A stretch of 64,000 nucleotides of DNA from assembly GCA_024742485.1 (NCBI GenBank), contig JANSYK010000001.1, positions 1,302,001 through 1,366,000 on the forward strand, in the 5' to 3' direction. The position numbers were made by a program, and so were the translations under genes. A model generated the notes under the pieces. That model did no database searches. It was not told the origin of the DNA and worked only from the letters and a program-made list of their open reading frames with translations. Source of the DNA: Alphaproteobacteria bacterium. GTDB lineage: Bacteria > Pseudomonadota > Alphaproteobacteria > Rhizobiales > Rhizobiaceae. This document shows positions 44,771 to 53,602 of the stretch, piece after piece (within the stretch, counting starts at the first letter, position 1; each line of letters opens with the position of its first letter).

Positions 44771-45166
44771 ATGACCCAGACCTGTCCCTGTGGCCGCGAT
44801 CGGTCATACGCCGATTGCTGTGGCCGGTTCCTTGACGGTCCGGACCGCCCGGAGGCCGCTGAAGAGCTCATGCGCTCGCGCTACACGGCCTATGTTCTGG
44901 AACGCATCGACTATCTGCGCGACACGCTCTGGCCCAGGAACCAGCCGCTCTTCGACATGGCGGCAACGGCCCGCTGGGCGGGCGAGAACCATTGGGCGGG
45001 ATTGACCGTGATTGACGTGCGAGACGGCGGACCTGCGGATCGGGAAGGCACGGTGCTGTTCGAGGCAAGGTTTCTGTCCGCCGGCCAACTGCACACCCAT
45101 CGCGAGTGCAGCCGGTTCAAGAAGAAAAAGGGCCGGTGGTTTTATGTCGAAGCCGTGCCGGAGTGA
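44771..45166 (+). CDS. YchJ/UPF0225 family SEC-C protein
   Basis: A 131-aa protein that starts with a SEC-C zinc motif, CPCGRDRSYADCCGRFLDG (Cys residues 5, 7, 16, 17), then PEAAEELMRSRYTAYVLERIDYLRDT and ENHWAGLTVID...GTVLFEARF...HRECSRFKKKKGRWFYVEA, the NTF2-like YchJ domain. The function is not established. ATG 44771 places the zinc motif at the N-terminus as usual. Confidence 0.9.
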   Translation: MTQTCPCGRDRSYADCCGRFLDGPDRPEAAEELMRSRYTAYVLERIDYLRDTLWPRNQPLFDMAATARWAGENHWAGLTVIDVRDGGPADREGTVLFEARFLSAGQLHTHRECSRFKKKKGRWFYVEAVPE

Positions 45167-45186
45167 TGCGGCGTCCGGCGGAAGGG

Positions 45187-45852
45187 TCAGTCGTTTGATT
45201 CGGGCCCCGAAATGGCAGCAAGTGCGGCCTGATAGGCAGGCTGCGCGCGAATGATCTCCATATAGGCCGCTCCCAGCGCCTGCCCCGACACGACATCCAT
45301 CGGATAATGCACGCCGCCGATCACCCGGCCATAGCCGATCTCGCGGCCGAGCGCTGTCAGTTCCTCCGCATGGTCCGGGAAGATGTCCGACAACACCGAG
45401 GTGTAGATAATGGCGCGGATCGTGTGGCCGCTGGGATAGGAGGTCACCGGAAAGGCCGTCGCGACAGGTTCAACCGCGTCATTGACGACAAAGGGTCGCG
45501 GAATGTCGTAATTCGCCTTCACGGCATTATAGTCCTCGCGGACTTCATCAATGATCAGGTCCAGCGTTTCGGCCAGCGCCTCGGTATCGATCGTCACCAG
45601 GCCGGTAGCGACAATGGGCGCGAAACGCTGCAGGTCGACGGATTTCTGGACGAACGCAACCTGTTCCGGCGTTCGGCTCTGTTGCAGCCAGAGCACTGCG
45701 AACATCTCCTGATCGAATGCCGGCGTGCCGGGCTTGGCCGGGGGGCCGATCAGCGCCACGCTGTCGAGACTGCCTTCGGGAAGGAATTCGCCTGCCAGCG
45801 CCGGCAGGGTCAGGGCCACGAGAGCCAGGACGGCAACAAATCTCTTCAACAT
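45187..45852 (-). CDS. periplasmic class A acid phosphatase (PAP2 family)
   Basis: A 221-aa protein with a signal peptide (MLKRFVAVLALVALTLPALA) and the three PAP2 motifs: KANYDIPRP, SYPSGHT and GREIGYGRVIGGVHYPMD, with the catalytic histidines in the second and third. Length and signal match class A nonspecific acid phosphatases that release phosphate from organic esters in the periplasm. ATG 45852 follows AAAGGA. It converges with the YchJ gene with 20 bases between. Confidence 0.9.
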   Translation of the reverse strand: MLKRFVAVLALVALTLPALAGEFLPEGSLDSVALIGPPAKPGTPAFDQEMFAVLWLQQSRTPEQVAFVQKSVDLQRFAPIVATGLVTIDTEALAETLDLIIDEVREDYNAVKANYDIPRPFVVNDAVEPVATAFPVTSYPSGHTIRAIIYTSVLSDIFPDHAEELTALGREIGYGRVIGGVHYPMDVVSGQALGAAYMEIIRAQPAYQAALAAISGPESND

Positions 45853-46025
45853 GTCAGGTCCTTTCAAATCATCCGTTCCTCGGCACGCCGATAGACAGGA
45901 TATGGGGAGGGTCCGAACACCGCGCAAGCTGGCGCCGGAAGACATCCGTCCCGCCGGCAGGCACCAATTGAAAGCCGTGATCAGGCCTCCTATGGTGGGC
46001 GGACACGATCGATCTTGAAGAAGGC

Positions 46026-46484
46026 ATGAACATGACGCTCCGGAAACTGCTCACCATGACGATCATCGGCGCCTTGGCATGGGTGTCCGTCTCCCTTGCC
46101 GACGACACAACAAAATCCTGGCTGTTTGTGACCCATGCCGGTGGGTTTGATTTCGATGGATCGACCATCACGCTCAACGATGTCGTACCGGACCTCACCG
46201 CCTTCACGGACCGCCCGAACAGAGTGGTGCAGGATCTGGCGCTCGACGATTTTCTCGGCCTGTGGGCCGACGGCGCGGCCAATGCCTTTGCCGATGATCC
46301 GCCCAATGCGGTTCTGAGCATTGAGGGCCGCATGGGAGAACCGGTGATCCTGGAATTGTCCAATCCGGTGCGGACCGGATCAGGGCTCTCCTTCGATGCC
46401 TCGGTATTGTCCGGCACGCTCGGCACCAGCGGCGGCCCCGTTTCGCTGGTTGTCGACGGTCTTGGCCAAACCATTCCTCTTTGA
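46026..46484 (+). CDS. exported protein of unknown function
   Basis: A 152-aa protein with a signal peptide (MNMTLRKLLTMTIIGALAWVSVSLA) and a beta-rich mature domain (KSWLFVTHAGGFDFDGSTITL, NAVLSIEGRMGEPVILELSNP, GGPVSLVVDGLGQTIPL). I recognise no catalytic motif. It is alone on the plus strand, between the phosphatase and the DapA-family gene, and is preceded by GAAGAAGG. Confidence 0.7.
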   Translation: MNMTLRKLLTMTIIGALAWVSVSLADDTTKSWLFVTHAGGFDFDGSTITLNDVVPDLTAFTDRPNRVVQDLALDDFLGLWADGAANAFADDPPNAVLSIEGRMGEPVILELSNPVRTGSGLSFDASVLSGTLGTSGGPVSLVVDGLGQTIPL

Positions 46485-46627
46485 TAGGGAAGTCACGTCT
46501 GGCAGCAGACGTTTGACGGCATAAGGTTCGCTCCAACATCATCGCTCGGTGATGCCGCAATCCGGCTCGGGGCAACAAGGCATTCGGTGGCAGCGCTGTT
46601 CAACGGCCACCCGGAAAGGACACGACC

Positions 46628-47587
46628 ATGAACAAAGCGGTTTTCCACGGCACGATACCGGCCCTGCTGACCCCCTGTACGCCCGACCGGGAGCCCGATT
46701 TCGACGCGCTGGTGCGCAAGGGCAAGGAAATGATCGAGGCCGGCATGTCTGCCGTCGTCTATTGCGGGTCCTGTGGCGACTGGCCCCTCCTGACCGACGC
46801 GCAGCGCATGGAGGGCGTCGCTCGTCTCACCAGCGCCGGAGTGCCCGTGGTGGTCGGCACCGGAGCCATCAACACGCGCTCGGCCGTGGCCCATGCGGCC
46901 CATGCGCAGGAGATCGGCGCCGCCGGTCTCATGGTCATCCCGCGCGTCCTTTCCCGCGGATCGTCGGTTGCTGCGCAGAAAAACCATTTCAAGGCCATCC
47001 TTGGCGCCGCGCCGGATGTTCCCGCCATCATCTACAACAGCCCCTATTACGGCTATTCGACCAGGGCCGATCTGTTTTTCGCCCTGCGCGCCGACCACAA
47101 GAACCTTATCGGTTTCAAGGAATTCGGCTCCAAGGCCGATCTGCGCTATGCAGCCGAGCACATCACGTCGCAGGATGATGATGTGATCCTGATGGTCGGT
47201 GTCGACACCGAGGTCTATCATGGGTTCGTCAAATGCGGTGCCGTCGGCGCCATCACCGGCATCGGCACGATTTTCCCGAAGGAAACGCTCCTGCAGGTCG
47301 AACTCTCGCGCCGCGCCGCCGGTGGCGACGTTGAAGCCGACATCCGCGCCCGCGAGCTCGAATCCGCCCTCGCCGTGATCGCCAGCTTCGATGTGGGCGT
47401 CGATCTGGTGCTCTATTTCAAGCACCTCATGGTGCTGAAGGGGCATAACGAATACCGCCTGAACATCAACGAAACCGACGAACTGTCACCCGCACAGGCC
47501 GGCTATTGCCAGGCGCAGTTCCACCAGTTCAACACCTGGTTCGAGAGCTGGTCCAAACAGGGCGGCGTGATTGCGGAGTGTTTGTGA
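46628..47587 (+). CDS. DapA-family aldolase/lyase (candidate pyrroline-4-hydroxy-2-carboxylate deaminase)
   Basis: A 319-aa class I aldolase-type TIM barrel. GTIPALLTPC is at the start; Tyr136 in IIYNSPYYGY and Lys164 in IGFKEFG are the expected catalytic pair, the Lys forming the Schiff base. The substrate loop reads GSCGDWPLL where dihydrodipicolinate synthase has GTTGE, so this is not a standard DapA. The loop and overall sequence resemble the subfamily annotated as 1-pyrroline-4-hydroxy-2-carboxylate deaminase in hydroxyproline degradation. No other hydroxyproline genes flank it, so the assignment is tentative. AAAGGA precedes the ATG. Confidence 0.8.
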   Translation: MNKAVFHGTIPALLTPCTPDREPDFDALVRKGKEMIEAGMSAVVYCGSCGDWPLLTDAQRMEGVARLTSAGVPVVVGTGAINTRSAVAHAAHAQEIGAAGLMVIPRVLSRGSSVAAQKNHFKAILGAAPDVPAIIYNSPYYGYSTRADLFFALRADHKNLIGFKEFGSKADLRYAAEHITSQDDDVILMVGVDTEVYHGFVKCGAVGAITGIGTIFPKETLLQVELSRRAAGGDVEADIRARELESALAVIASFDVGVDLVLYFKHLMVLKGHNEYRLNINETDELSPAQAGYCQAQFHQFNTWFESWSKQGGVIAECL

Positions 47588-47843
47588 GAGGCGGTGCCTG
47601 CGCCAAGGCCAGAGGGAATGGCGCAGCGTCCAGGTGACTATGCCAAATTCGAGACCAGGCGGATCAGATAACCAATCGCTGCGCTTCCAGCTCTGGGCCT
47701 GATGCCACCCGACGATCATCACCTGTTTGCCGCAAACTGGCCGGCTGGACGAGGACATTTGCGCACGTCGACAACTCTCTGGACATAAAACAGCCCATTG
47801 CCTAGTTTGCCGATCGTGGGGGCGTCAATAGAAGGGTTTATTG

Positions 47844-48122
47844 ATGCTCAAACTCACATTGGTTTCCGCGATGGTCCTGGCACTGGCTGGATGCAAGCAG
47901 ACCTTTTCCGAGATGGACACAGAAGAACAGAGAAGGTTTGTCCAGGAAAAACGCGCGGAATGTCAAATAATCGGTTACGAACCCGACACGCCCGAATTCA
48001 CCAACTGCGTCCAGAACGCGGTCCTCTCAAATGACAGCGATGTGAGCAGGCAACGTGCCGCAGAAGGCGGATCGGGATCCCATACCTGCCGAATTCTCGG
48101 TGGCGGAATCAAATGCTACTAG
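47844..48122 (+). CDS. small lipoprotein
   Basis: A 92-aa protein with a lipoprotein signal, MLKLTLVSAMVLALAGC (Cys17), followed by a polar region with CQIIGYEPDTPEFTNCVQ, a pattern seen in small alphaproteobacterial lipoproteins, and a C-terminal CRILGGGIKC. ATG 47844 is used; a TTG one codon earlier is possible. GAAGGG is upstream. Function unknown. Confidence 0.75.
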   Translation: MLKLTLVSAMVLALAGCKQTFSEMDTEEQRRFVQEKRAECQIIGYEPDTPEFTNCVQNAVLSNDSDVSRQRAAEGGSGSHTCRILGGGIKCY

Positions 48123-48239
48123 AACCTGATATGGACACCGCAGCGGGTATTACCCCGCTGCGTCGTTGCCGCGGGTGATGTAGCAACCGAGACTTGATCT
48201 GAATGCAATCACGGTGATGGGATGGACGCCCTCATTATG

Positions 48240-48262
48240 ACGGTGACACTTTACTCAATCCC
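48240..48262 (+). repeat. direct repeat flanking transposase remnant, left
   Basis: ACGGTGACACTTTACTCAAT followed by CCC is repeated with few changes at 48757-48780. The left copy abuts the 3' end of the transposase fragment. Confidence 0.7.
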
Positions 48263-48754
48263 TTTTTGTTTTGCCTTTCTGCCTCGCTTGGCCGGCGTCA
48301 GTTTGCGCCCGGTCTGCTTTTCCAATGCCTGCAGCCAGTCCGTCCCGCCAATCGGCCGTCCGATTGTCTCGGCACGTCGCAAGGCCGCATAGGCCAGATC
48401 CTCGTCAATCGGTTCGCGCAAAAAGCGGGTAAAATCGCCGGTGCGATCCAACACCGGCGCAACCTTGACCAAAGCATCATCGCGCCCCGCCAGATGCGCT
48501 CTGGCACTGGACCATTCCCAATCCCGGGCGTGTTTGACCAATTGCGCCCGAACCGGATTGAGCGTGACGTAGCGCACCGCATTGATCAGATGATCCTCAT
48601 CCATCACCACCGATCCGTAACGCCCCTGCCACAAATGCCCGGTGATCCGTGCACGGGCATTGATGTAGCCGGTGTATCGCCGGTGCAGATCGGCAAAAGT
48701 CCGGCGCAACCCATCCTCGTCGGACGGAACAAGGATGATGTGAACATGGTTCAA
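48251..48754 (-). pseudogene. 5'-truncated REP-associated tyrosine transposase (RAYT/IS200-like)
   Basis: About 167 codons matching the C-terminal two-thirds of a Y1 transposase: NHVHIILVPSDEDGLRRTF is the remainder of the HUH metal-binding motif, GHLWQGRY and AVRYVTLNPVRAQLV contain the nucleophile-tyrosine region. The frame begins at the motif itself; a stop codon (TAA, 48757-48755) lies immediately before, and the usual first 60 or so residues are missing. Direct repeats of about 23 bases sit at both ends (48240-48262 and 48757-48780). It is probably inactive; the N-terminal half was lost, perhaps by recombination between repeats. Confidence 0.85.
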
Positions 48755-48756
48755 TT

Positions 48757-48780
48757 ACGGTGACGCTTTACTAAATACCC
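48757..48780 (+). repeat. direct repeat flanking transposase remnant, right
   Basis: ACGGTGACGCTTTACTAAAT followed by ACCC; same orientation as the left copy. It begins exactly where the transposase coding similarity ends, which suggests a deletion junction. Confidence 0.7.
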
Positions 48781-48900
48781 AATTGAAAATGAAATAGCTC
48801 TCGCAGATCTCAGCGAGGATCACGCACCATCACAGAATGAGTATTCGTCAATTCCCCCACCCCGCTGGCCTTTCGCCCCCGAATCACTACATTGGGGACC

Positions 48901-51363
48901 ATGACCACCCCCGACGATGATATCCCGATCTTTGGTGACGATGAGCAGCCCCCGGCCGTCTCCGGCATTGCCGCCCGCGCCATGGCGGCGCGCAACCGGC
49001 AATCGGCGCCGGCGGCCTATCTGGACGGGCTCAATCCGGAGCAGGCGCGTGCGGTGGAAACGCTGGACGGACCGGTGCTGGTGCTGGCCGGTGCGGGCAC
49101 CGGCAAGACGCGGGTCCTGACCACGCGCATTGCGCATATTCTGGCAACCGGCAAGGCCTATCCCAGCCAGATCCTGTCGGTGACCTTCACCAACAAGGCC
49201 GCCCGCGAAATGAAGCAGCGCATCGGCATCCTGGTGGGCGGCGCGGTGGAAGGCATGCCTTGGCTCGGCACGTTCCACTCCATCGGCGTCAAGCTGCTGC
49301 GGCGGCATGCGGAGCTGGTCGGTCTGCGCTCGGATTTTTCGATCCTCGACACCGATGACCAGATCCGGCTTTTAAAGCAGCTCATCCAGGCCGAGGGACT
49401 GGACGACAAGCGCTGGCCGGCGCGCCAGTTCGCCCAGATGATCGATGGCTGGAAGAACAAGGGCCTCGGCCCCGCCGACATTCCCGAAGGCGATGCGCGG
49501 GCCTTTGCCAATGGCAAGGGACGGCAGCTCTATGAGGCCTATCAGGACCGGCTGAAAACGCTGAACGCCTGTGATTTCGGCGATCTCCTGTGCCATCCGA
49601 TCCGCATCTTCCGCGCCCATCCGGACGTGCTGAAAGATTACCACGCCAAGTTCCGCTACATTCTGGTCGACGAGTATCAGGACACCAATACCGCCCAATA
49701 TATGTGGCTGCGGCTGATCGCCCAGGGCTCGAAGAATGTCTGCTGCGTGGGCGATGACGACCAGTCGATCTATGGCTGGCGCGGCGCCGAGGTCGACAAT
49801 ATCCTGCGCTTCGAGAAAGATTTTCCCGGCGCGGTGGTGATCCGGCTGGAGCGCAATTACCGCTCCTCGGCCCATATTCTGGGCGCCGCCTCGCATCTGA
49901 TCTCCCACAATGAAGGCCGGCTCGGCAAGACGCTGTTCACCGATGCCGATGCCGACGCGCATGACAAGGTGATGGTCCATGCGGCCTGGGATTCCGAGGA
50001 GGAAGCGCGCGCCGTCGGCGAGGAGATCGAACAGGCGCAGCATCGCGGCCACAAACTCAACGACATGGCGATCCTGGTGCGCGCCTCGTTCCAGATGCGC
50101 GAATTCGAGGACCGCTTCGTCACGCTCGGCCTGAACTACCGGGTGATCGGCGGGCCGCGCTTTTACGAGCGGCTCGAAATCCGCGATGCCATGGCCTATT
50201 TCCGCGTCACCTGCCAGCCGGCGGACGATCTGGCCTTCGAGCGCATCGTCAACACGCCGAAACGCGGGCTCGGCGAAGCCGCCATCCGCCAGATCCATGA
50301 TTATGCCAGGGCGCGCAACATTCCGATGCTGCGCGCGGCGGGCGATCTGGTGATGACCGAGGAAATGAAGCCGCGCCCGCGCAAGTCGCTGACCGACGTG
50401 GTGGAAAATTTCAGCCGCTGGTCGTCGCTGCTGGAAAACACGCCCCATACGGAACTGGCCGAACAGATCCTGGAGGAGAGCGGCTACACCGATATGTGGA
50501 AGAACGACAAATCGGCTGAAGCACCCGGCCGGCTGGACAATCTGAAGGAACTGATCCGCTCCATGGAGGATTTCGAATCCATGCGCGGTTTCCTCGAACA
50601 TGTCAGCCTGGTGATGGATGCCGAGCAGAATGAAGACCTCGACGCCGTGTCGCTGATGACCCTGCATTCGGCCAAGGGGCTGGAATTCGATACGATATTC
50701 CTGCCCGGATGGGAGGAAGGCCTGTTTCCCCACCAGCGGGCGCTGGACGAAGGCGGCCGCTCCGGCCTGGAGGAAGAACGCCGCCTCGCCTATGTCGGAC
50801 TGACCCGCGCAAAGTTCCATTGCCATCTCTGGTTCGTTTCCAACCGCCGCATTCACGGCCTGTGGCAATCGACCATTCCGTCGCGCTTTCTCGATGAGCT
50901 GCCATCGGCCCATGTGGACATTGCCGAACCCGAAACTTCCTATGGCGGCTATGGGGCGGGCAGCGCAGGCGGCGGCTACGGCGCCTCGCGCTTCGATGCC
51001 GCCGAGCCCTTTGCCGGCAGCTACAACACGCCCGGATGGAAGCGCGCCCAGGCCAACCGCAACGATGCCACTCGGCAGAACTGGGGCTCGCGCTCGGGCC
51101 ATGCGGTCGAACGCATCGGCTATGGCGAGACGGATTCGGGCTATGGCGCCGGCCGCACCTCGGTCAAGGCCAAGACCATCGATGGCGAACTGGTCGCCAA
51201 ATCCGTGGCCGATGCGCCTTCGGCCTATTGCGTCGGCGACCGGGTGTTCCACCTCAAATTCGGCAATGGCAACATCGCCTCGATCGACGGCAACAAGCTG
51301 ACCATCGATTTCGACAAGGCCGGCCAGAAACGGGTGCTCGACAATTATGTCGAGCGGGTCTGA
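48901..51363 (+). CDS. uvrD: UvrD/PcrA-type DNA helicase
   Basis: An 820-aa superfamily 1A helicase. LNPEQARAVETLDGPVLVLAGAGTGKTRVLTTRI gives motif Q and Walker A; motif II is FRYILVDEYQDTN; then GDDDQSIYGWRGA (III), LERNYRSS (IV), VSLMTLHSAKGLEFDTIFLPGWEEG (V) and EEERRLAYVGLTRAK (VI). The extended C-terminal tail is Gly/Tyr-rich (about residues 680-770) and ends in a Tudor-like GDRVFHLKFGNGNIASIDGNKLTIDF that in PcrA binds RNA polymerase. It unwinds DNA in excision repair and removes obstacles. ATG 48901 follows GGGGA closely. Confidence 0.95.
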   Translation: MTTPDDDIPIFGDDEQPPAVSGIAARAMAARNRQSAPAAYLDGLNPEQARAVETLDGPVLVLAGAGTGKTRVLTTRIAHILATGKAYPSQILSVTFTNKAAREMKQRIGILVGGAVEGMPWLGTFHSIGVKLLRRHAELVGLRSDFSILDTDDQIRLLKQLIQAEGLDDKRWPARQFAQMIDGWKNKGLGPADIPEGDARAFANGKGRQLYEAYQDRLKTLNACDFGDLLCHPIRIFRAHPDVLKDYHAKFRYILVDEYQDTNTAQYMWLRLIAQGSKNVCCVGDDDQSIYGWRGAEVDNILRFEKDFPGAVVIRLERNYRSSAHILGAASHLISHNEGRLGKTLFTDADADAHDKVMVHAAWDSEEEARAVGEEIEQAQHRGHKLNDMAILVRASFQMREFEDRFVTLGLNYRVIGGPRFYERLEIRDAMAYFRVTCQPADDLAFERIVNTPKRGLGEAAIRQIHDYARARNIPMLRAAGDLVMTEEMKPRPRKSLTDVVENFSRWSSLLENTPHTELAEQILEESGYTDMWKNDKSAEAPGRLDNLKELIRSMEDFESMRGFLEHVSLVMDAEQNEDLDAVSLMTLHSAKGLEFDTIFLPGWEEGLFPHQRALDEGGRSGLEEERRLAYVGLTRAKFHCHLWFVSNRRIHGLWQSTIPSRFLDELPSAHVDIAEPETSYGGYGAGSAGGGYGASRFDAAEPFAGSYNTPGWKRAQANRNDATRQNWGSRSGHAVERIGYGETDSGYGAGRTSVKAKTIDGELVAKSVADAPSAYCVGDRVFHLKFGNGNIASIDGNKLTIDFDKAGQKRVLDNYVERV

Positions 51364-51550
51364 CACACCGACTTCAAAAAAACCCGATCCAGGACCGACG
51401 CGCCGTGATTTCCACAGGCTTCGTCGCAATTCCGCAGCATTGTGGACGCATCAAGGCGTCGGGACTACAGTGGAGAATTCCGCCTGATCGGCAGGGTGCG
51501 CCGCACCGCCCGACAGGTGGCCATAATCAAGAAAACAACGGAGCAGAATC

Positions 51551-53530
51551 ATGACACGACCATCGGATACACTCATCGACCGCCGCGGCTTTCTCGCCGG
51601 CACCGCCGCCATTGGCTCACTGGCGCTGCTTCACCCCTTTTCGGCAAAGGCCGCCGGCAACCAGGCCCATCTGCGGCTGATGGAAACCACCGACCTGCAT
51701 GTGCATGTCTTTCCCTATGACTACTACGCCGACCGGGCGTCCGACACGGTGGGCCTTGCCCGCACCGCCAGCATCATCGACAGCTTCCGGGACGAAGCCA
51801 CCAACTCCATGCTGATCGACAATGGCGATTTCCTGCAGGGCAATCCGATGGGGGATTACATCGCCTATGAGCGCGGCATGAAGGAGGGCGACCAGCACCC
51901 CATCATCCAGGCCATGAACACGCTCGGCTATGACGCCTCGACCCTTGGAAACCACGAATTCAATTACGGGCTGGACTTCCTGTTCAAATCGCTCGACGGC
52001 GCCAATTTCCCGGTCGTTTCGGCCAATGTCACCAAGGGCATGCTCGCCTCCAATCCACGCGACGACGAATTGTTCCTCAAGCCCTATGTGATCGTCGACA
52101 AGATGATCAAGGATGGCAATGGCCAGGAACACCCGATCCGCGTCGGTCTGATCGGCTTCGTGCCGCCACAGATCATGAACTGGGACCGCCGCCATCTCGA
52201 CGGCAAGGCCAATGCGCGCGACATTGTCCAGGCCGCCGAAGCCTGGGTGCCCGAGATGAAGGAAGCCGGCGCCGATATCATCATCGCCCTGTCCCACTCC
52301 GGGATCGATGCCAGCGACCGCACCGACGGCATGGAAAATGCCTCGCTGCATGTGGCCGGCGTCGAGGGCGTCGACGCGCTTTTGACCGGCCACCACCACC
52401 TCGTCTTCCCCGGCCCGAAATATGCCGACATGCCCGGCATTGACGCCGAAAAGGGAACGCTCTTCGGCAAGCCCGCCGCCATGGGCGGATTCTGGGGTTC
52501 GCATCTGGGCATTGTCGACCTGATGCTGGAACGCGATGGCAATGCATGGAAAGTGGCCAGCTTCACCACCTCGGCGCCATCCATCTACACGCGTGAAGGC
52601 CGCAAGCGCATTCCGCTGGTGGAAAGCAAGCAGGCCGTGCTCGATTCGGTCCAGAAGGAACATGACGACACGCTTGCCTATGTGCGCCGCGCGGTCGGCA
52701 AGACAGCGGCCCCGCTGCATTCCTATTTCTCGCTGGTGGCCGACGACCCGTCCGTCCAGATCGTCAGCCAGGCCCAGATCTGGTACATCGACCAGATGAT
52801 GAATGGCACCGAGTGGGAAGGCCTGCCGATCCTTTCAGCTGCCGCCCCCTTCAAGGCCGGCGGACGCGGCGGTCCGGACTATTACACCGATGTCGCGCCG
52901 GGCGATGTCGCCATCAAGAACGTCTCGGACCTCTATCTCTATCCGAACACGGTGCGGGCCGTGGCGATCACTGGCGCGCAGGTCAAGGACTGGCTGGAGC
53001 GTTCCGCCGGGATCTTCAATCAGCTGGAAGCCGGCAAGGCCGATCAGCCGCTCATCAACAATGAGTTCCCGTCCTACAATTTCGACATCATCGATGGCGT
53101 CACCTACAAGATCGACCTGACGCAACCGTCGAAATTCGGCCCCAAGGGCGAGCTTCTGGACGCCAATGCCAACCGCATCGTCGACTTGAAGTACAATGGC
53201 GAACCGATTGATCCGAATCAGAAATTCGTCGTTGCGACCAACAATTACCGTGCCGGCGGCGGCGGTAACTTCCCCGGCATCAATGATGATGTGGTCATCT
53301 TTGTCGGCCCGGACACCAACCGCGACGTGATCGTGCGTTACATTGTCGACAAGGGCACGATCAACCCGTCCGCCGATGCCAACTGGACCTTCAAGCCGGT
53401 CGACGGCGCAACGGCGATTTTCGAAACCGGGCCGAAAGCCAAGGACTTCATGAAGGATGTCGAAGGCGTCCAGATCGAGGCCGCCGGCGATGGTGCGGAA
53501 GGTTTCGCCAAATACCGCATCAAGATGTAA
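51551..53530 (+). CDS. cpdB: Tat-exported 2',3'-cyclic-nucleotide phosphodiesterase/3'-nucleotidase
   Basis: A 659-aa bifunctional enzyme. A twin-arginine leader (IDRRGFLAGTAAIGSLALL) is followed by the calcineurin-like metallophosphatase domain: METTDLHVHVFPYDYY, IDNGDFLQGNPMGDY, STLGNHEFNYGLDF, IIALSHSGID, and GVDALLTGHHH. The 5'-nucleotidase C-terminal domain begins about residue 370 and includes VSQAQIWYID and NNYRAGGGGNFPG, which bind the nucleotide base. It scavenges nucleotides in the periplasm. GGAG precedes the ATG. A hairpin terminator follows. Confidence 0.95.
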   Translation: MTRPSDTLIDRRGFLAGTAAIGSLALLHPFSAKAAGNQAHLRLMETTDLHVHVFPYDYYADRASDTVGLARTASIIDSFRDEATNSMLIDNGDFLQGNPMGDYIAYERGMKEGDQHPIIQAMNTLGYDASTLGNHEFNYGLDFLFKSLDGANFPVVSANVTKGMLASNPRDDELFLKPYVIVDKMIKDGNGQEHPIRVGLIGFVPPQIMNWDRRHLDGKANARDIVQAAEAWVPEMKEAGADIIIALSHSGIDASDRTDGMENASLHVAGVEGVDALLTGHHHLVFPGPKYADMPGIDAEKGTLFGKPAAMGGFWGSHLGIVDLMLERDGNAWKVASFTTSAPSIYTREGRKRIPLVESKQAVLDSVQKEHDDTLAYVRRAVGKTAAPLHSYFSLVADDPSVQIVSQAQIWYIDQMMNGTEWEGLPILSAAAPFKAGGRGGPDYYTDVAPGDVAIKNVSDLYLYPNTVRAVAITGAQVKDWLERSAGIFNQLEAGKADQPLINNEFPSYNFDIIDGVTYKIDLTQPSKFGPKGELLDANANRIVDLKYNGEPIDPNQKFVVATNNYRAGGGGNFPGINDDVVIFVGPDTNRDVIVRYIVDKGTINPSADANWTFKPVDGATAIFETGPKAKDFMKDVEGVQIEAAGDGAEGFAKYRIKM

Positions 53531-53557
53531 CCGCGCATCACTGTTGCAAGAGCAAAT

Positions 53558-53585
53558 GGGAGCGTTGCCTTTGGGTAGCGCTCCC
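53558..53585. terminator. hairpin between cpdB and the AraC-family gene
   Basis: GGGAGCG (53558-53564) pairs with CGCTCCC (53579-53585) around a 14-base loop and is followed by TTGTTG. It lies between two converging genes and could serve both. Confidence 0.55.
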
Positions 53586-53602
53586 TTGTTGTATATGCGA
53601 CG

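Noticed and set aside
49372-51429. A 685-codon open frame on the minus strand, opposite the UvrD-type helicase
   Set aside because: It is exactly antisense to a full helicase with every motif. In GC-rich DNA the mirror frame lacks stop codons. The protein has no domain and no ribosome binding site was seen.
51617-52720. A 367-codon minus-strand frame opposite cpdB
   Set aside because: It is the shadow of a conserved metallophosphatase; composition is biased to Gly, Asp and His as expected of antisense translation.
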